From assembly GCA_029204225.1 (NCBI GenBank), contig CM055107.1, positions 173,331-237,330 of the forward strand: DNA of 64,000 nt, in the 5' to 3' direction. A model generated the notes under the pieces. It had not been told where the DNA came from. It was given only the letters and a program-made list of their open reading frames with translations, and did no database searches. This document shows, piece after piece, positions 48,891-59,993 of this stretch; within the stretch, counting starts at the first letter, position 1, and every line of letters begins with the position of its first letter. The translations under genes and the position numbers were made by a program. The DNA is from Diphasiastrum complanatum (Eukaryota > Streptophyta > Lycopodiopsida > Lycopodiales > Lycopodiaceae).

Positions 48891-50829
48891 ACCTGAGATT
48901 CCTAAATCTCATTTCTATACCCTGGCTGGTTCTCTTCCAAAAACTATGCAACCCACAGATTTCTAAATAGAATTTTATCCCATCACTCTACCCCTCCTTT
49001 TAAAGAAATTATCAATTTCAATAAAAGTTAACTGGAGAGATGATATATGAGAAAATCCAAATCCAAGAAAATCACTAAAAGATACACTTCATTACAAATA
49101 GGACTTTTCTTTCAAATATTTCCAATCTGAGTGATAGAAACTACTATTTTATCGAAATTTATGCAACAGAGATATTCTAGGTTTAAGAAATTGAAACAAT
49201 TTAACCTTAGAATTTATCTGAATTCCATGTCTATTCACACAAGTAGTAATTTATATGACATAACAATCTTTCAAAAGAATAACTTCATGCTGGAAAGAAT
49301 GATATAAATAAGTCTGATATCTATATTCAAGAAATTACTAAGAAGTAAAGGATTAATTAAGAAAAGAATAAATAGATTTGAGGGCCTCTAATTTTGTAAA
49401 TAACGAGACACCATATTACTTTTCCTTCAAATATTTTCAGCCCGAGTACCAGAAACTACCATTCCATCGAAATCCATTTATGCACAAAGAGTCATTCTAG
49501 GTTTAAGAAAGTGAAACACTCTAACCTAAGAGTTAATCTGAATTTCAAGTCTATTCCCATAAGTAGTAATTTATATGACATAATAGCCTTTCAGAATAAT
49601 AACTTCAATATGCTGGAAAGAATTCATATAAATCAATCTGATGTTTTATATTCAAGAAAATATTAAGAAGTAAAGAATTAATTAAGAAAGCGAAAAATAG
49701 TTTTGAGGGCCTTTAATTTTGTAAATAATGAGATACCATATTGGGATCTAGATTCAACCTCAAAATTTTCCAAACCATAATAACCAACTGATCGATATTC
49801 CATCAATTTGAAAACGAAAAAACCGTGAAACTCAATTTAACTCTATTTATTGGGAGTACCAATACTCTACAGTTAAATGGTTTAAATAGCATCGTAAAAA
49901 GAATCTAGTTCCTATACTGGGTATATACCTGAGAACCATACCATTCATCCCTTTCTGTCAAAATCAGCTTAAAAAAAACTCCATTTCAAAACCAACTATT
50001 ATAGCTTAACCAAAGGTCCAACAATACTAAGGTTCCAAAATAACTGGCTTAACAAAAATGTCCAAGTGATAAAGCTCCAACAACATGCATATTGTCCCTA
50101 GAGAAAGGAAATCCAAATTCCTTCAACTCCTAATATGGGAAGCCTTACAAAAAATCCAAAGTCAAACTTTGACAATCTAACACCAAGAAACCGAAATTTC
50201 TATAACGAGGTGCTACTAACTTTCTAAAAACCAATTTCAAACCAACTCAAAGCTACTAAATGTCGAAATTCAATCAAGCCTTGATAATTCAGCATGTAAT
50301 AGCATCGATGCAAATAGTCACCCAATTCCCCAAATTGCCGACCACTCATCATGCTTCAAATCAACTTTTAAACACCCAACATATGCATACCGAAAACCCT
50401 AAGGTTTTTAAAAGAACAAAAGACATGGGCCCTGTCAAAAAACAACCCTATCTTTTCAGGAAAGATAAAAAGGAAAAATAGGGCCGGCTCATCACTTCAC
50501 ATCCACCATCGAGTTTCCATCACCATCGGGTTTCCACCAGCGAGAGAGAGAACGACCAGATTTTTCCAAGGTTTCCCCTGCAGCAATGCGAGTTCCATCG
50601 CTTGAAGGATGGCAGGAATGCCACTCAAACGGCCTACATCATCCTCTACTCAGATCAATGAATTCAGCCAGATTCAACCATCGATTTCAGGCATTGAATA
50701 GTCTGCTACGATTCTTCCTAGATGCGTCAAACCTCCATAGATCACAACAGGGGAGCGTTCATCAATCTGTCTGCAGGAAAACATCCTTCCACAAGGGTCA
50801 CTGGCTCTACTTCTGAGTATCCCACTCGG
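48891..50829. other. Gene-free stretch with a 320-bp tandem duplication
   Basis: About 49102-49420 and 49421-49742 are tandem copies. Each runs from CTTTTC(T/C)TTCAAATATTT to the sequence ending AGACACCATATT or AGATACCATATT. Around 50480-50820 a minus-strand frame (VFLQTDERSPVVIYGGL) continues the gag-like frame of segment A. The rest has no recognisable gene. Confidence 0.6.
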
Positions 50830-52795
50830 GAAGCTTACCCATCGTTGTCAAGGCAAATTCACTACCTTTGAAACAAGCAAATCAGGGAATCACAGCCTCA
50901 GCTTCCTCCATCTGTATCAACCTCCCAATCACATATTCATAAGCAATCAAGAGGGATTCATTAGCTAAACTTCTAGCTGTCAACTAGAATCCATCACTTA
51001 GCTGGCCAGATTCTGGAAAATTCTCAGACTCATAGCATATGTGATTCTTTCTCAGGTGAAAACAAGGTAGAATCGGTAAGTAAGACCAATTGGTGAGCAC
51101 CACCGATGTAGATGCGCCTCTAGCTTTTAGTTTTCTGCTTACTGAATTACAGTTAGAATGACAGCAAATTCAATTTTCCTTATAACATGCAAGTAAACCA
51201 GATGAATTTGAGGATAAACTTATCTTCCTTTACTCACATGCAATTCCTGGAATCCTTCAATAGATTCACTTCTTGTTCAAACAGCTTGATAAATTGATTC
51301 ACAATCCATTTACCAAGGAACAAAAGTTACTAAATAGGATTCAATAATTGACATATGTTATCCATTCAACTTCTTTGCCAAGCAGAGTTTAGCTAGAAAA
51401 TAATCAACATAATCTTCCTAAAACAGATTATTCAAAAGCAAAATGAAAGCTTCTCAAGAGACAAAGAATCAATATCGAATTCACCTAAATCTCAGCATCT
51501 TAAATCAAAAACTACTTGTGTAGAAGAGCACTCTACCACCATATTTGATAAGCATGTTGCAAACCATAAACTAGTGAAACCAAAACCAAAACTCCCTTGA
51601 CGAAACAACACTTCAATCCAGATGTAACTCCAAGTGCTCCAATCTTCGTAAGCCTTGCTTTGATACCACTATAAGAGAAGCTCCCTCAAGATCTTGCTTA
51701 CAAGACAAAACACAATAGAAACACACTATGGAGCAACCGCCCAACCAAATAGAAGCAACCAATCAACTCTAGAAGCTTCACCTACCAAGCCAAGGAGTAG
51801 GAAGCATGAAGGTAGAGTGAAACCTTGGCTCTGAATCCATCACAAATATGAGGACTAGGGCGAGTTTGGCCTCTTCTTATAGAGCCATGAACCACCTATG
51901 CACACAAACATGCAAGGTCCTAACTCGCCTATACTTAGATTCCTCCAGAATAGATTCTCTATGCACAGATCCTCTATTCATAGAATTGCTATTGATAACT
52001 CTACACATGCCTTCACTGTCCCAAACCTTGTTCTAACTCCATTTAGTGTGTTCTAGGCCTCACAAGGATATTAGTTATGTTTGGGTCACGTCCAGTATGA
52101 CGTGGCATAACTAACAGCTTGTTTCACTGGAGTACCGTGTATCCAAAACTAGGAGTATACTGAATCCTATGTACTGATCATGGACATGACAATACACCTA
52201 TATTTGAGAATGGTTTTTGCCCAAAACGACCGGGGCACCAGCTCAATGTCTACAACAAATGGCCCATATGCGTTTGCGAAAAGTGTGAAAACTGCGAAGG
52301 AGACAGAAGTTCGAACTCCCTCTTGAGCTTGTCTGGTGTGAAAAGTGCGAAAAATGCGACAAGGTTTGCAGTTTGCACTTACTCTTGAACTCGATTTCTA
52401 TGAAAAGTGCGAAAACTACGAGGAGGTCATGTATATGGGCACATTTCTACTATGGACCAGCGATCCATCGTTGGCAACTTCTACTTTTGTTCATATCAAT
52501 TGCTCGTTTTATATCTTCAAAAATATGTCTTGAAAACCCTGAAATGCATATCAAAAACCACTTTTGAAGAGTATACAATCAAACTTGAAGTAGATTGCTG
52601 GCCAGCGGCTCTTACATATGTGAAAACTGATAGAACTGAGCTCCAAATGTCGAATTACTTCTGTATGGAACAACGCTCCACTGTAGGCTGTGATTGAGTT
52701 TGTTTGCTCATAACAAATAGTATTTGGAAGAGAACTTAGATAAAGGAAATGGCGTAAGAGAGAGGAGTACATCGTTGCTCCATCTCATCTGTTAT
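50830..52795 (-). repeat. Segment A, right copy
   Basis: This is collinear with 34420-36375. It holds the minus-strand LTR (51670-52191, outer end CATGACA intact here) and a decayed primer site (TTTGATACCA at 51659-51668). The shared non-LTR flank to the right continues through GAGGAGTACATCG to CATCTGTTAT at about 52795. Beyond that, this copy runs on uninterrupted where the left copy has the gypsy B LTR. Confidence 0.82.
51670..52191 (-). repeat. LTR in segment A, right copy
   Basis: About 522 bp, the counterpart of 35253-35775. The inner end is mutated (TATAAG for TGTAAG). Confidence 0.8.
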
Positions 52796-53562
52796 AGTTT
52801 CTTCAAATTCAAACAAGGCCCTCTATGGACTATGATGACCATCGTTGGATCCAAAGCATTGAGGAAAAACAAATCCTCACCCTTCATCACAAACTTGCTT
52901 TTTTGGAAAAAACATCCTCACAAGATTATTGTTGATGTGGTTATATATGTTTCACCAATAGGGTTGGTATTCTCTAGGTCAGAGTTGATAAAAACAATCA
53001 TAGTAGCGGTCAAAATTTAACCATGTTCGCGACAGTAGCAGAGGGAAAGAGAGAGAGAGAGAGAGAAATACAAATTACAAGAATTTAGATATAATTTGAA
53101 TATTGTTGAGATACTATAAAACAAGTGAGAGGCAAAAATTCTTTTGATTTAGTGAGACAAGGCTAATAGATTCTGAAGATAAAAACACCAACAAATGTCA
53201 TATTTTCATTAGAATTAGTGTCCAATATGATGGGGATTTAAAAATGGGACAAATAGGAGATGTGCTTGATGTTTGAGGAAATTAGTAAAAGTGAAAAAAT
53301 GTGACTGGTCTAGTCAAGCATGTAGTAACAAACTCAAATGAAGATTCCAAGGCATAAGATCTTGCTACTAGATTTAGACTCTTCAAATTATTAACGATCT
53401 ACCATGGATATTCGAATCTCGAACCAATAGAATACTACGTAGTTTAAAGTCTTCTTCACCAGTACCGTCCAATGTTACCTTAATCGTGGCGGCTGTGCTT
53501 CATATTGTTATTATAATATTTGGATGAGTTAAGCCCTGCTTTGAAACTCAAAGCGTCTCTTT

Positions 53563-53571
53563 CTATTTAAG
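53563..53571 (+). promoter_or_regulatory. TATA-like box of the RNase gene
   Basis: CTATTTAAG lies about 130 bp before the first suitable ATG (53694), a usual plant spacing for a TATA element plus a 5' leader. The upstream 52796-53560 has a short GA tract (53046-53067) and no other gene. Confidence 0.4.
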
Positions 53572-53693
53572 TTGCATAGCAAAGAAACATAATGTGTAAC
53601 AATTTACAAGGTAACAGTGTTTGCATCCTCTCTCTTGGAGTTATAGTGAGACGAAAAATAGTGCATTTTACATCGATCAATCAACATTCTATA

Positions 53694-54905
53694 ATGGGTA
53701 TTGCTGCTACAGATCGTGCAAAAGGCATGCACTCACAATTTAGTCATCTGCTGATTGGTGCGTGCATGAGTATGTTACTCGCTCATGCCACCGCCCAAGG
53801 CTTCGATTTCTTCTACTTCGTCTTACAGGTTGGTCTCATCGTTGTTTCTCCCTGCTAGCGATGATCGTTCAGTGTATGCGTTTGTGTACTCGCGTCGCGA
53901 AGGGTTGATCCAGTTTATATCTCTGAGCTCAATCACGTACTCAAAAGTTGCCAATCATGTGCAGGACGTTTTCTAAATCCATCAAACTAGCCCTATGTAT
54001 ATAGCATACCTACAACTTTTACTTTTGAAAAGAGTCGTGTCGGATGTTCAATATCCGTTGGGCACTCAGTATCTTGGACAATGGTTTCTTATCGAAATCT
54101 TCCTTTTGTGTTGCAGTGGCCTGGATCCTACTGCGACACTAGCAGCAGCTGTTGCTATCCCACTACAGGAAAGCCTGCATCCGATTTTTCCATTCACGGC
54201 CTGTGGCCAAATTACAACAATGGTGGCTACCCATCCAGCTGCGATCCCAACAATCCCTTTGACGTCAGCCAGGTTCTCTCGCTTCCCTCTCTCTCTCACA
54301 TCTTGTCAATTTTACCATATCAAAGATTTTATTCGTCATGGCAAAGACTCTTCTTATGTACTTGGGGCTAATGAAGTTGACTCATGCATGCACTGTTTAT
54401 ATCTCAAAGGCATTAATTAATCTATCTAACCTGGGGCGGCTTATTTTCAGAAAAGAATTAATGTGATATATCTCTCTTTCAGGTATCTGATATAGAGAGT
54501 CAGCTACAAACAAGTTGGGATTCACTTGCATGCCCTAGCAGCGATGGCACAAGCTTTTGGACCCATGAGTGGGACAAGCACGGAACATGCGCCGAGTCTC
54601 TATTTAGCCAGCACGCATACTTTCAAAGTGCTTTGAACTTGCGAAGCTCCGTTAATCCACTGGGAGGTCTCAGCGCTGCAGGCATTAATCCCGATGGTGG
54701 TGCTTATAGCTTGACAGCTATTCAGAATGCTCTAACTTCTTCGCTTGGACACACTCCAGGAGTGCAATGTAGCAGTGATGCTTCCGGTAACAATCAACTG
54801 TATCAGCTGTACATATGCGTGGCAACTGATGCTTCCACATTGATTGATTGCCCAGTTTTCCCGACATCCGGCTGTTCATCGACTGTGCTCTTCCCGTCTT
54901 TCTGA
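53694..54905 (+). CDS. S-like ribonuclease, RNase T2 family (class I), intact
   Basis: This secreted endoribonuclease cleaves single-stranded RNA through a 2',3'-cyclic phosphate. Exons are about 53694-53828, 54117-54272 and 54483-54905, with phase-0 introns of 288 and 210 nt (GT-AG). The start is either 53694 (237 residues) or 53727 (226 residues). Both give a signal peptide with core LLIGACMSMLLAHATA. The mature start is QGFDFFYFVLQWPGSYCD, typical of plant S-like RNases. Both catalytic segments are intact: FSIHGLWPN in exon 2 and FWTHEWDKHGTC in exon 3. Ten Cys residues in the mature part match the five disulfides of the class. No stop or frameshift was found, and the protein ends FPSF as in relatives. 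In other plants such enzymes act in phosphate recycling, senescence or wounding. Segments A and C flank it. Confidence 0.95.
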
Positions 54906-55222
54906 TACCTCGTGTCGCAATATGCAATGCAAATTTTGTTGTTGTCGAAGATCAAACCACCCAGAACCAGAAGAGTGTATATATGTATGTATAGCAGCAG
55001 CATTTATGAGCCTTAGAAATTATTATTCTTTTGCTCAGCTTCTTCATTAGAAACGTAGCATAGCATTGTTACGGGAACAATGCTTATAATATAATATGTT
55101 ATTGCAAGGATGTGAAGCTATTCAATAATAAATTAGCCATTTTCACTAATTATAATATTGTCTTTCCACGGCCAAAATTAAAACATTCCACTAATCAATC
55201 ATCCTCCATTTTCAAGTTTTTT

Positions 55223-55257
55223 CATGGGGGAGGTTCTTGTTACCAACCTCCTCCATG
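55223..55257. repeat. Hairpin next to the segment C border
   Basis: A 13-bp stem with one mismatch (55223-55235 with 55245-55257) and a 9-nt loop lies five bases before segment C begins. Poly(A)-type signals for the RNase gene (AATAAATTAG near 55124) lie upstream of it. Confidence 0.65.
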
Positions 55258-55261
55258 GAAT

Positions 55262-55965
55262 TATTTGGGGATTGGGAGGAAGGCCGTGAAGGCCCTTGTG
55301 ATGGCCCCAGAAGGGCCTAAGAGGCGGCCGTACTTCCCCGTTGTAAAAACCTTTTTAAACTTCTTTTTGTCGTAACTTTTTTTAACACTCACCCTGCTTT
55401 CCACTGACTCTACTCTATAGCATGCTTCAGTTTACTTCATTAAACAAGAAAAACTGACTTTCACATTGAGATGAAACTATTGCAACAAGTCATGAAAAAC
55501 AAGAACTTATATGTTTCAAAAAGGCATAATCTCAAAGAATTCAAAATTTTATGTATTAACCGGGCAGAATGGCCTGTGCCCGGCCTCTTTCCATTGTGTA
55601 ATGGATACTTTGAAAATTTTTACATCCTCATTATGAAACATAATGAGCAGGCTGGAATAGGCCACAAATTTTTTCTGAAAAAAACAGTGACATATTCTAC
55701 TTTTTAAGGAGCCCAAAAAAGGGGCAGAATATGAAGGAAGTAGCCTTTATGTATGGGGAAGCAATTTTTTGTGACATTTCCATTGGGGAATATTGCAATA
55801 AAAGACAAGAGGCAGTTACTAAAAGCCATTATTATGGAAAAAGATATGACCCAATGAGGAAGTCACTGAGAAATTCATTCACTTCCTTATAGGGTAAGTG
55901 ATTGAGAGACACTAACCCATGAGGCAATGCGTACGACACACGATACTGTGACTCTTGCATTTGTT
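55262..55965 (+). repeat. Segment C, right copy
   Basis: This is collinear with 48209-48890. A small block (AAGGCCCTTGTGATGGCCCC) is present here and absent on the left. No gene is recognised. Confidence 0.85.
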
Positions 55966-56500
55966 CTGCCACGCCCACTTTTACCCCTCACATTCTCCCT
56001 ACCTCTGGACACACTGCCACTGAGTTCGACTATCCTCCTGGCTTTAATCCGTGTGGTCACGTTTCACCATGGGGTTTTCATCTCTCTACCCTCCAGGCCC
56101 CCGCTGGCTATTCTCCCATCTCGATCCCCTCCACCCTCTCGCCACTGGCCATTCTCCCCTCGATACCCCCCCCCCCCTCCCCCCCCCCTCCCCCCGCCCC
56201 CCGCTCGCCCCCTGGCTATTCTCCCCCCCCAATACATTACGTCAAAATGTGCTATGCGGACATGCAGGACTCATGACCACATTAGGCGGATCAGGGTCAT
56301 CGCCACATCCTCCACAACAGGACACACCGAGGCGGCTCCTCCTCTCCCGAGAGTGTCGGGAGGAAGCATTGGCAGTAGCGCCATGGGTGGGGGAGGGACC
56401 CTCGTTGGAGTGACTCTCACGGGAAGGAAAACATGTGTCCGGTCTACACGAGGAGTCGACTAAATCTCTTCGGTCGATGATGTGTACTCAACTCTTCTGC
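55966..56500. other. C-rich low-complexity stretch
   Basis: A poly-C tract with few interruptions lies at 56166-56232, within a pyrimidine-rich region. Open frames here give Pro/Leu-rich peptides in two frames at once, which reflects base composition and not a gene. On the minus strand, 56690-56250 gives a discontinuous frame (SRFSSMSEDELISYL) resembling a gypsy Gag N-terminus, broken by stops; this is a weak reading. Confidence 0.45.
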
Positions 56501-56755
56501 TAGAGCTATGAGCCAAGCGTCGAGCCCTTAGTCGCTCTAAAACCCTATCCTATTGCCAGGAAGACAACTGATCAAGGTAGCTAATAAGTTCATCCTCGCT
56601 CATAGAGGAAAAACGGGATGACCCACGACTATGGCTTGACCTCTAGCTAGGGCATCCACCCTCTAACATAATGGGTGCAACGGAAGAAGGAGCTAAAATA
56701 CTGCAGGCAACCAATGAGAGTCTCAAAAATAGTAAAAAGAAATCACCATGTCCAT

Positions 56756-56769
56756 CTCTCTCTCTCTCT

Positions 56770-56828
<59 letters not shown>
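56756..56828. repeat. (CT)n microsatellite
   Basis: A CT array with one AG interruption near 56771. The stretch 56829-57090 has no recognised gene. Confidence 0.95.
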
Positions 56829-56830
<2 letters not shown>

Positions 56831-57090
56831 GCTAAAATATGGAGTACTGTGAAATGGATGCCAAGACTTTTATGTATACTGACTCATAGCTACAACGTCA
56901 ATACCAATACATAAATTGTCCATTCATGACTATTTCAAATTCAAACAACAATAATGATCCAACTTAAATCCCATCGAGGACTAGACCTCAAAATGAGGCT
57001 CACTGGCCCTAAAAGTGACTCGTATGTAACGAGGGGGTGTCTCTTTTATGATGACACCGAAGAAGACCACAGTGTGTAAGAACTTGGCAG

Positions 57091-58014
57091 TCATTGATCA
57101 AGCAACTCGTCTACACGAGGCATATGGTACTTATTCTTTATTGTGACTTTATTTAAGGCTCTGTAGTCTACGCATAAACGCATAGAGCCTTTTTTCTTGT
57201 TAATTAAAAGGACAAGTGCTGCCCAAGGAGAACTGCTTGGTTTTATTTGTCCTTTATTTAGATATTCTGTTAGTCGTTTACTTATTTCCTGATGCTCTGA
57301 TTGACTTACTGGATAGGGTGGCTTAGCTACGGGTGCTGTACCAAGTACTAAGTTAATAGCATGATCAACTTCTCTACAGAAGGGTGGTAAACCACTGGGC
57401 AAATCATCAGGAAAACATCAGCATACTTACTTAACAGAGTATCTAACTTTTTCTTTTTATGAAAAATATTATTGCAAACAGAGTCGTCAAAAATAAAGTG
57501 TAAGTCACAAACAAGTACCTCATGTTGATCATCTTCCAGAAGCTGAACAAACCTTGAGCTGGACACCCTACTGTTGGGAACTCCATGCTCCCCATGCAGA
57601 TGAACCTCCCGATCGTTTCACTGAAAACTGAGGGTATTGTCCTGGTAATTCCGTCGGAGAGTGGGGCCCAAACTATAGAGCCAATCCCTCCCTAGTACTA
57701 GGTCGGTACGGTCCAGATTCAGCATCTGCAAGTTCAAGTTATCCTGATAACCTTGAATATCTAGACCTAGATTACTGACCATGGTTTCCCACAATTTCTT
57801 ATCCTGACCCTTCTCCAAAGAAACTATTTACCTATGCTGACTAGGTGTTTCTGGAAGCTGTAGTTTCTTGACTAGGGTGTAATTGATGAGATTATGGGTT
57901 GCCCAATCATCCACCATTACTCGTACTGACTAATTGCCAATATTCCCATGCATACGTATTAGGTCGTGAGGCCTAGTGGTCAACTGACCATGGTGCTCAT
58001 GGTCCTCATGGAAC
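57091..58014 (-). pseudogene. Gypsy C: protease-RT fragment
   Basis: The minus-strand reading begins within a retropepsin (about 57980-57650), where the usual DSGATHN is changed to VDDWATHNLI. It passes LVLGRDWL and a protease-RT linker, then enters RT with [26 protein letters not shown] and [28 protein letters not shown]-type motifs. RT ends at about 57091, before the catalytic DD. Stops lie near 57830 and 57620. The left end (58014) is cut by the copia 3 LTR. It is a different gypsy lineage from A and B. Confidence 0.85.
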
Positions 58015-59993
58015 TGTTGAAAAGTAATGCCTATTTTACCCCTTTGGCTAAGCACTAGTTAAGTTGTAAGTTGTACATAACTCATGGGTCATGTTTTAAT
58101 TAAATACATAAGACCCCCCGGCCAAGGAAATTCTTGAGCTTGTGCATTCAGATTTATGTGGTCCCATGCAGGTCAAATCAATAGGGGGGGCATACTATCT
58201 CATGACCTTCGTAGATGATTTCTCATGGAAGGTATGGGTCTATTTTCTGAAGCTGAAATCTGAAGCGTTCAAATACTTCAAACAGTGGAAAGCTATGGTG
58301 GAAAACCACACAGGGAAGAGGTCAGGTTAGATAAGGGTGGTGAGTATATTTCTGATGAGTTCAAAGATCTTTGCAAAGCATGTGGGAGAAAGAGACAGTT
58401 TACTGCTCCACATACACGGCATCAGAACGGCGTGGCTGAGCGGAAAAACAGGTCTATAGTTGACTGTGCGAGGAGCATGCTCAAGGCAAAGTGGTTGCTG
58501 AATTCTTTTTGGGCAGAAGCAGTAGCAATTGCTATTTTTCTATTGAATAGAAGACCAACCAAAGCAGTTGAAGGAATCATGCTAGAAGAAGCATATAGTG
58601 GCAACAAGCCCAAAGTGGGCAGCCTAGAAGTATTTGGGTGTACGGCATATGCACATACACCAAAGGACTTGCGGAAGAAACTTGATGCAAAATCCGTGAA
58701 GTGTATCTTCCTTGGGTATAGTGAAGGTGAGAAAGCCTATGTGCTATATGATCTCGAAAACAGGAAGAAGATCCTAAGTCGAGATGTCATCTTTGATGAA
58801 GAGCATTCACCCAAGATACAGGAGCAAGAGAAGGATGGAACTACTGAGTTCATACCCTTGATTGATTCCACGGATGAGGATCCTAGTCAAGAGTCCTGTG
58901 AGCCTCAAGTGCAAGAGCAACAACAAGAAATCGAACATACTTGTTCGAGACCTCTTTCTGGCCAAGTGCCAGAAGCCGAAGTTGGGGACAAACGGAAGAC
59001 TAAGACAGTACCATGGGATACATGGTCACCATCCACATCACCTACCGCTAGGAAGAAGCTACCTAGGTGGTATTGGGAAACAATCAAAGAAGGTCAAATG
59101 ATGGAAGAAGGAGAGAGCAGTGAACAGGGTGTCAGAAGATCTCTTAGGTCTCATGAGAGACAAGAGACTAACTTTGCTCTTATGTCCACTATTCTGAATG
59201 CAGATGAGCCACAGTTTTTTCACGAAGCCGTGAAGGAAAAGGTATGGCAACATGCTATGCAGGAGCAGTACGACTCCATTGTCAAGAATGACACATGGGA
59301 GCTCACTACATTGCCAAAAGGGAAGCAACCGATAGGTTGCAAGTGGGTCTATAAGACCAAGTTTCATGCCAATGGAACAGTGGATGAGTACAAGGCAAGG
59401 TTGGTGGCAGAAGGCTATGCCCAGCAGGAGGGGCTAGACTATGATGAGACATTTGCATCTATTGCTAAGATGACATCTATCAGGACCGTTTTGGCCATAG
59501 CCGCATATTTTGATTGGGATGTCCATCAAATGGATGTGTTTGGGATGTCCATCAAATGGATGTCAAGAGTGCCTTAATGGGCACCTACAGGAGGAGGTTT
59601 ACATGGAACAACCGCAGGGGTTTGAGATAACAGGCAAGGAGAATCTGGTTTGCAGGCTTACGAAAGCCTTGTATGGGCTCAAACAGGCGCCAAGGGCATG
59701 GTATAGCCGAATTGACGAGTACTTTGCAAGACAAGGGTTTGAGAAGAGTAAGTCTGATTGCAATCTTTATGTCTTCAGGGGAGGAGAAGACTTTGTGGTT
59801 GTTGTGCTCTATGTGGATGATCTACTCATCACGAGAAGCAATAAGAAGCTTATTGCTTGTGTTAAGAAAAATCTTTCTAGTGAGTTTGAGATGAAAGATT
59901 TGGGTTTGCTACACTATTGCCTAGGAGTTGAGGTTTGGAAAGGGAAGCGTTGTCTTTTTATCTCACAGGCAAAGTATGCACAAAAATTATTGA
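58015..59993 (+). mobile_element. Copia 3: internally deleted relative of copia 1
   Basis: The first 106 bp of a copia 1-type LTR (58015-58120, starting TGTTGA) join directly to integrase sequence (GCCAAGGAAATTCTTGAG). The rest of the LTR, the primer site, gag and protease have been deleted. Coding then follows copia 1 closely up to 59993, where unrelated DNA starts. No 3' LTR is present. Confidence 0.9.
58121..59993 (+). pseudogene. Copia 3 integrase and partial RT
   Basis: The integrase core (HSDLCGPM, FVDDFSWKVW, NGVAERKNR) has a short deletion near 58320 that removes the second catalytic Asp context seen in copia 1. From 58330 the frame is open for about 415 codons through the linker into RT, longer than in copia 1. 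A 26-bp tandem duplication (59514-59539 repeated at 59540) shifts the frame. RT resumes at 59568 with LVCRLTKALYGLKQAPRAW and the catalytic YVDD near 59813, and ends at QKLL. Confidence 0.92.

Noticed and set aside
54066-54299. Minus-strand open frame over the RNase exon 2
   Set aside because: It is a shadow of the well-supported plus-strand exon.
55927-56463. 178-codon Pro-rich protein
   Set aside because: It spans a poly-C tract, overlaps an equally open frame, and part of it lies in the duplicated non-coding segment C.
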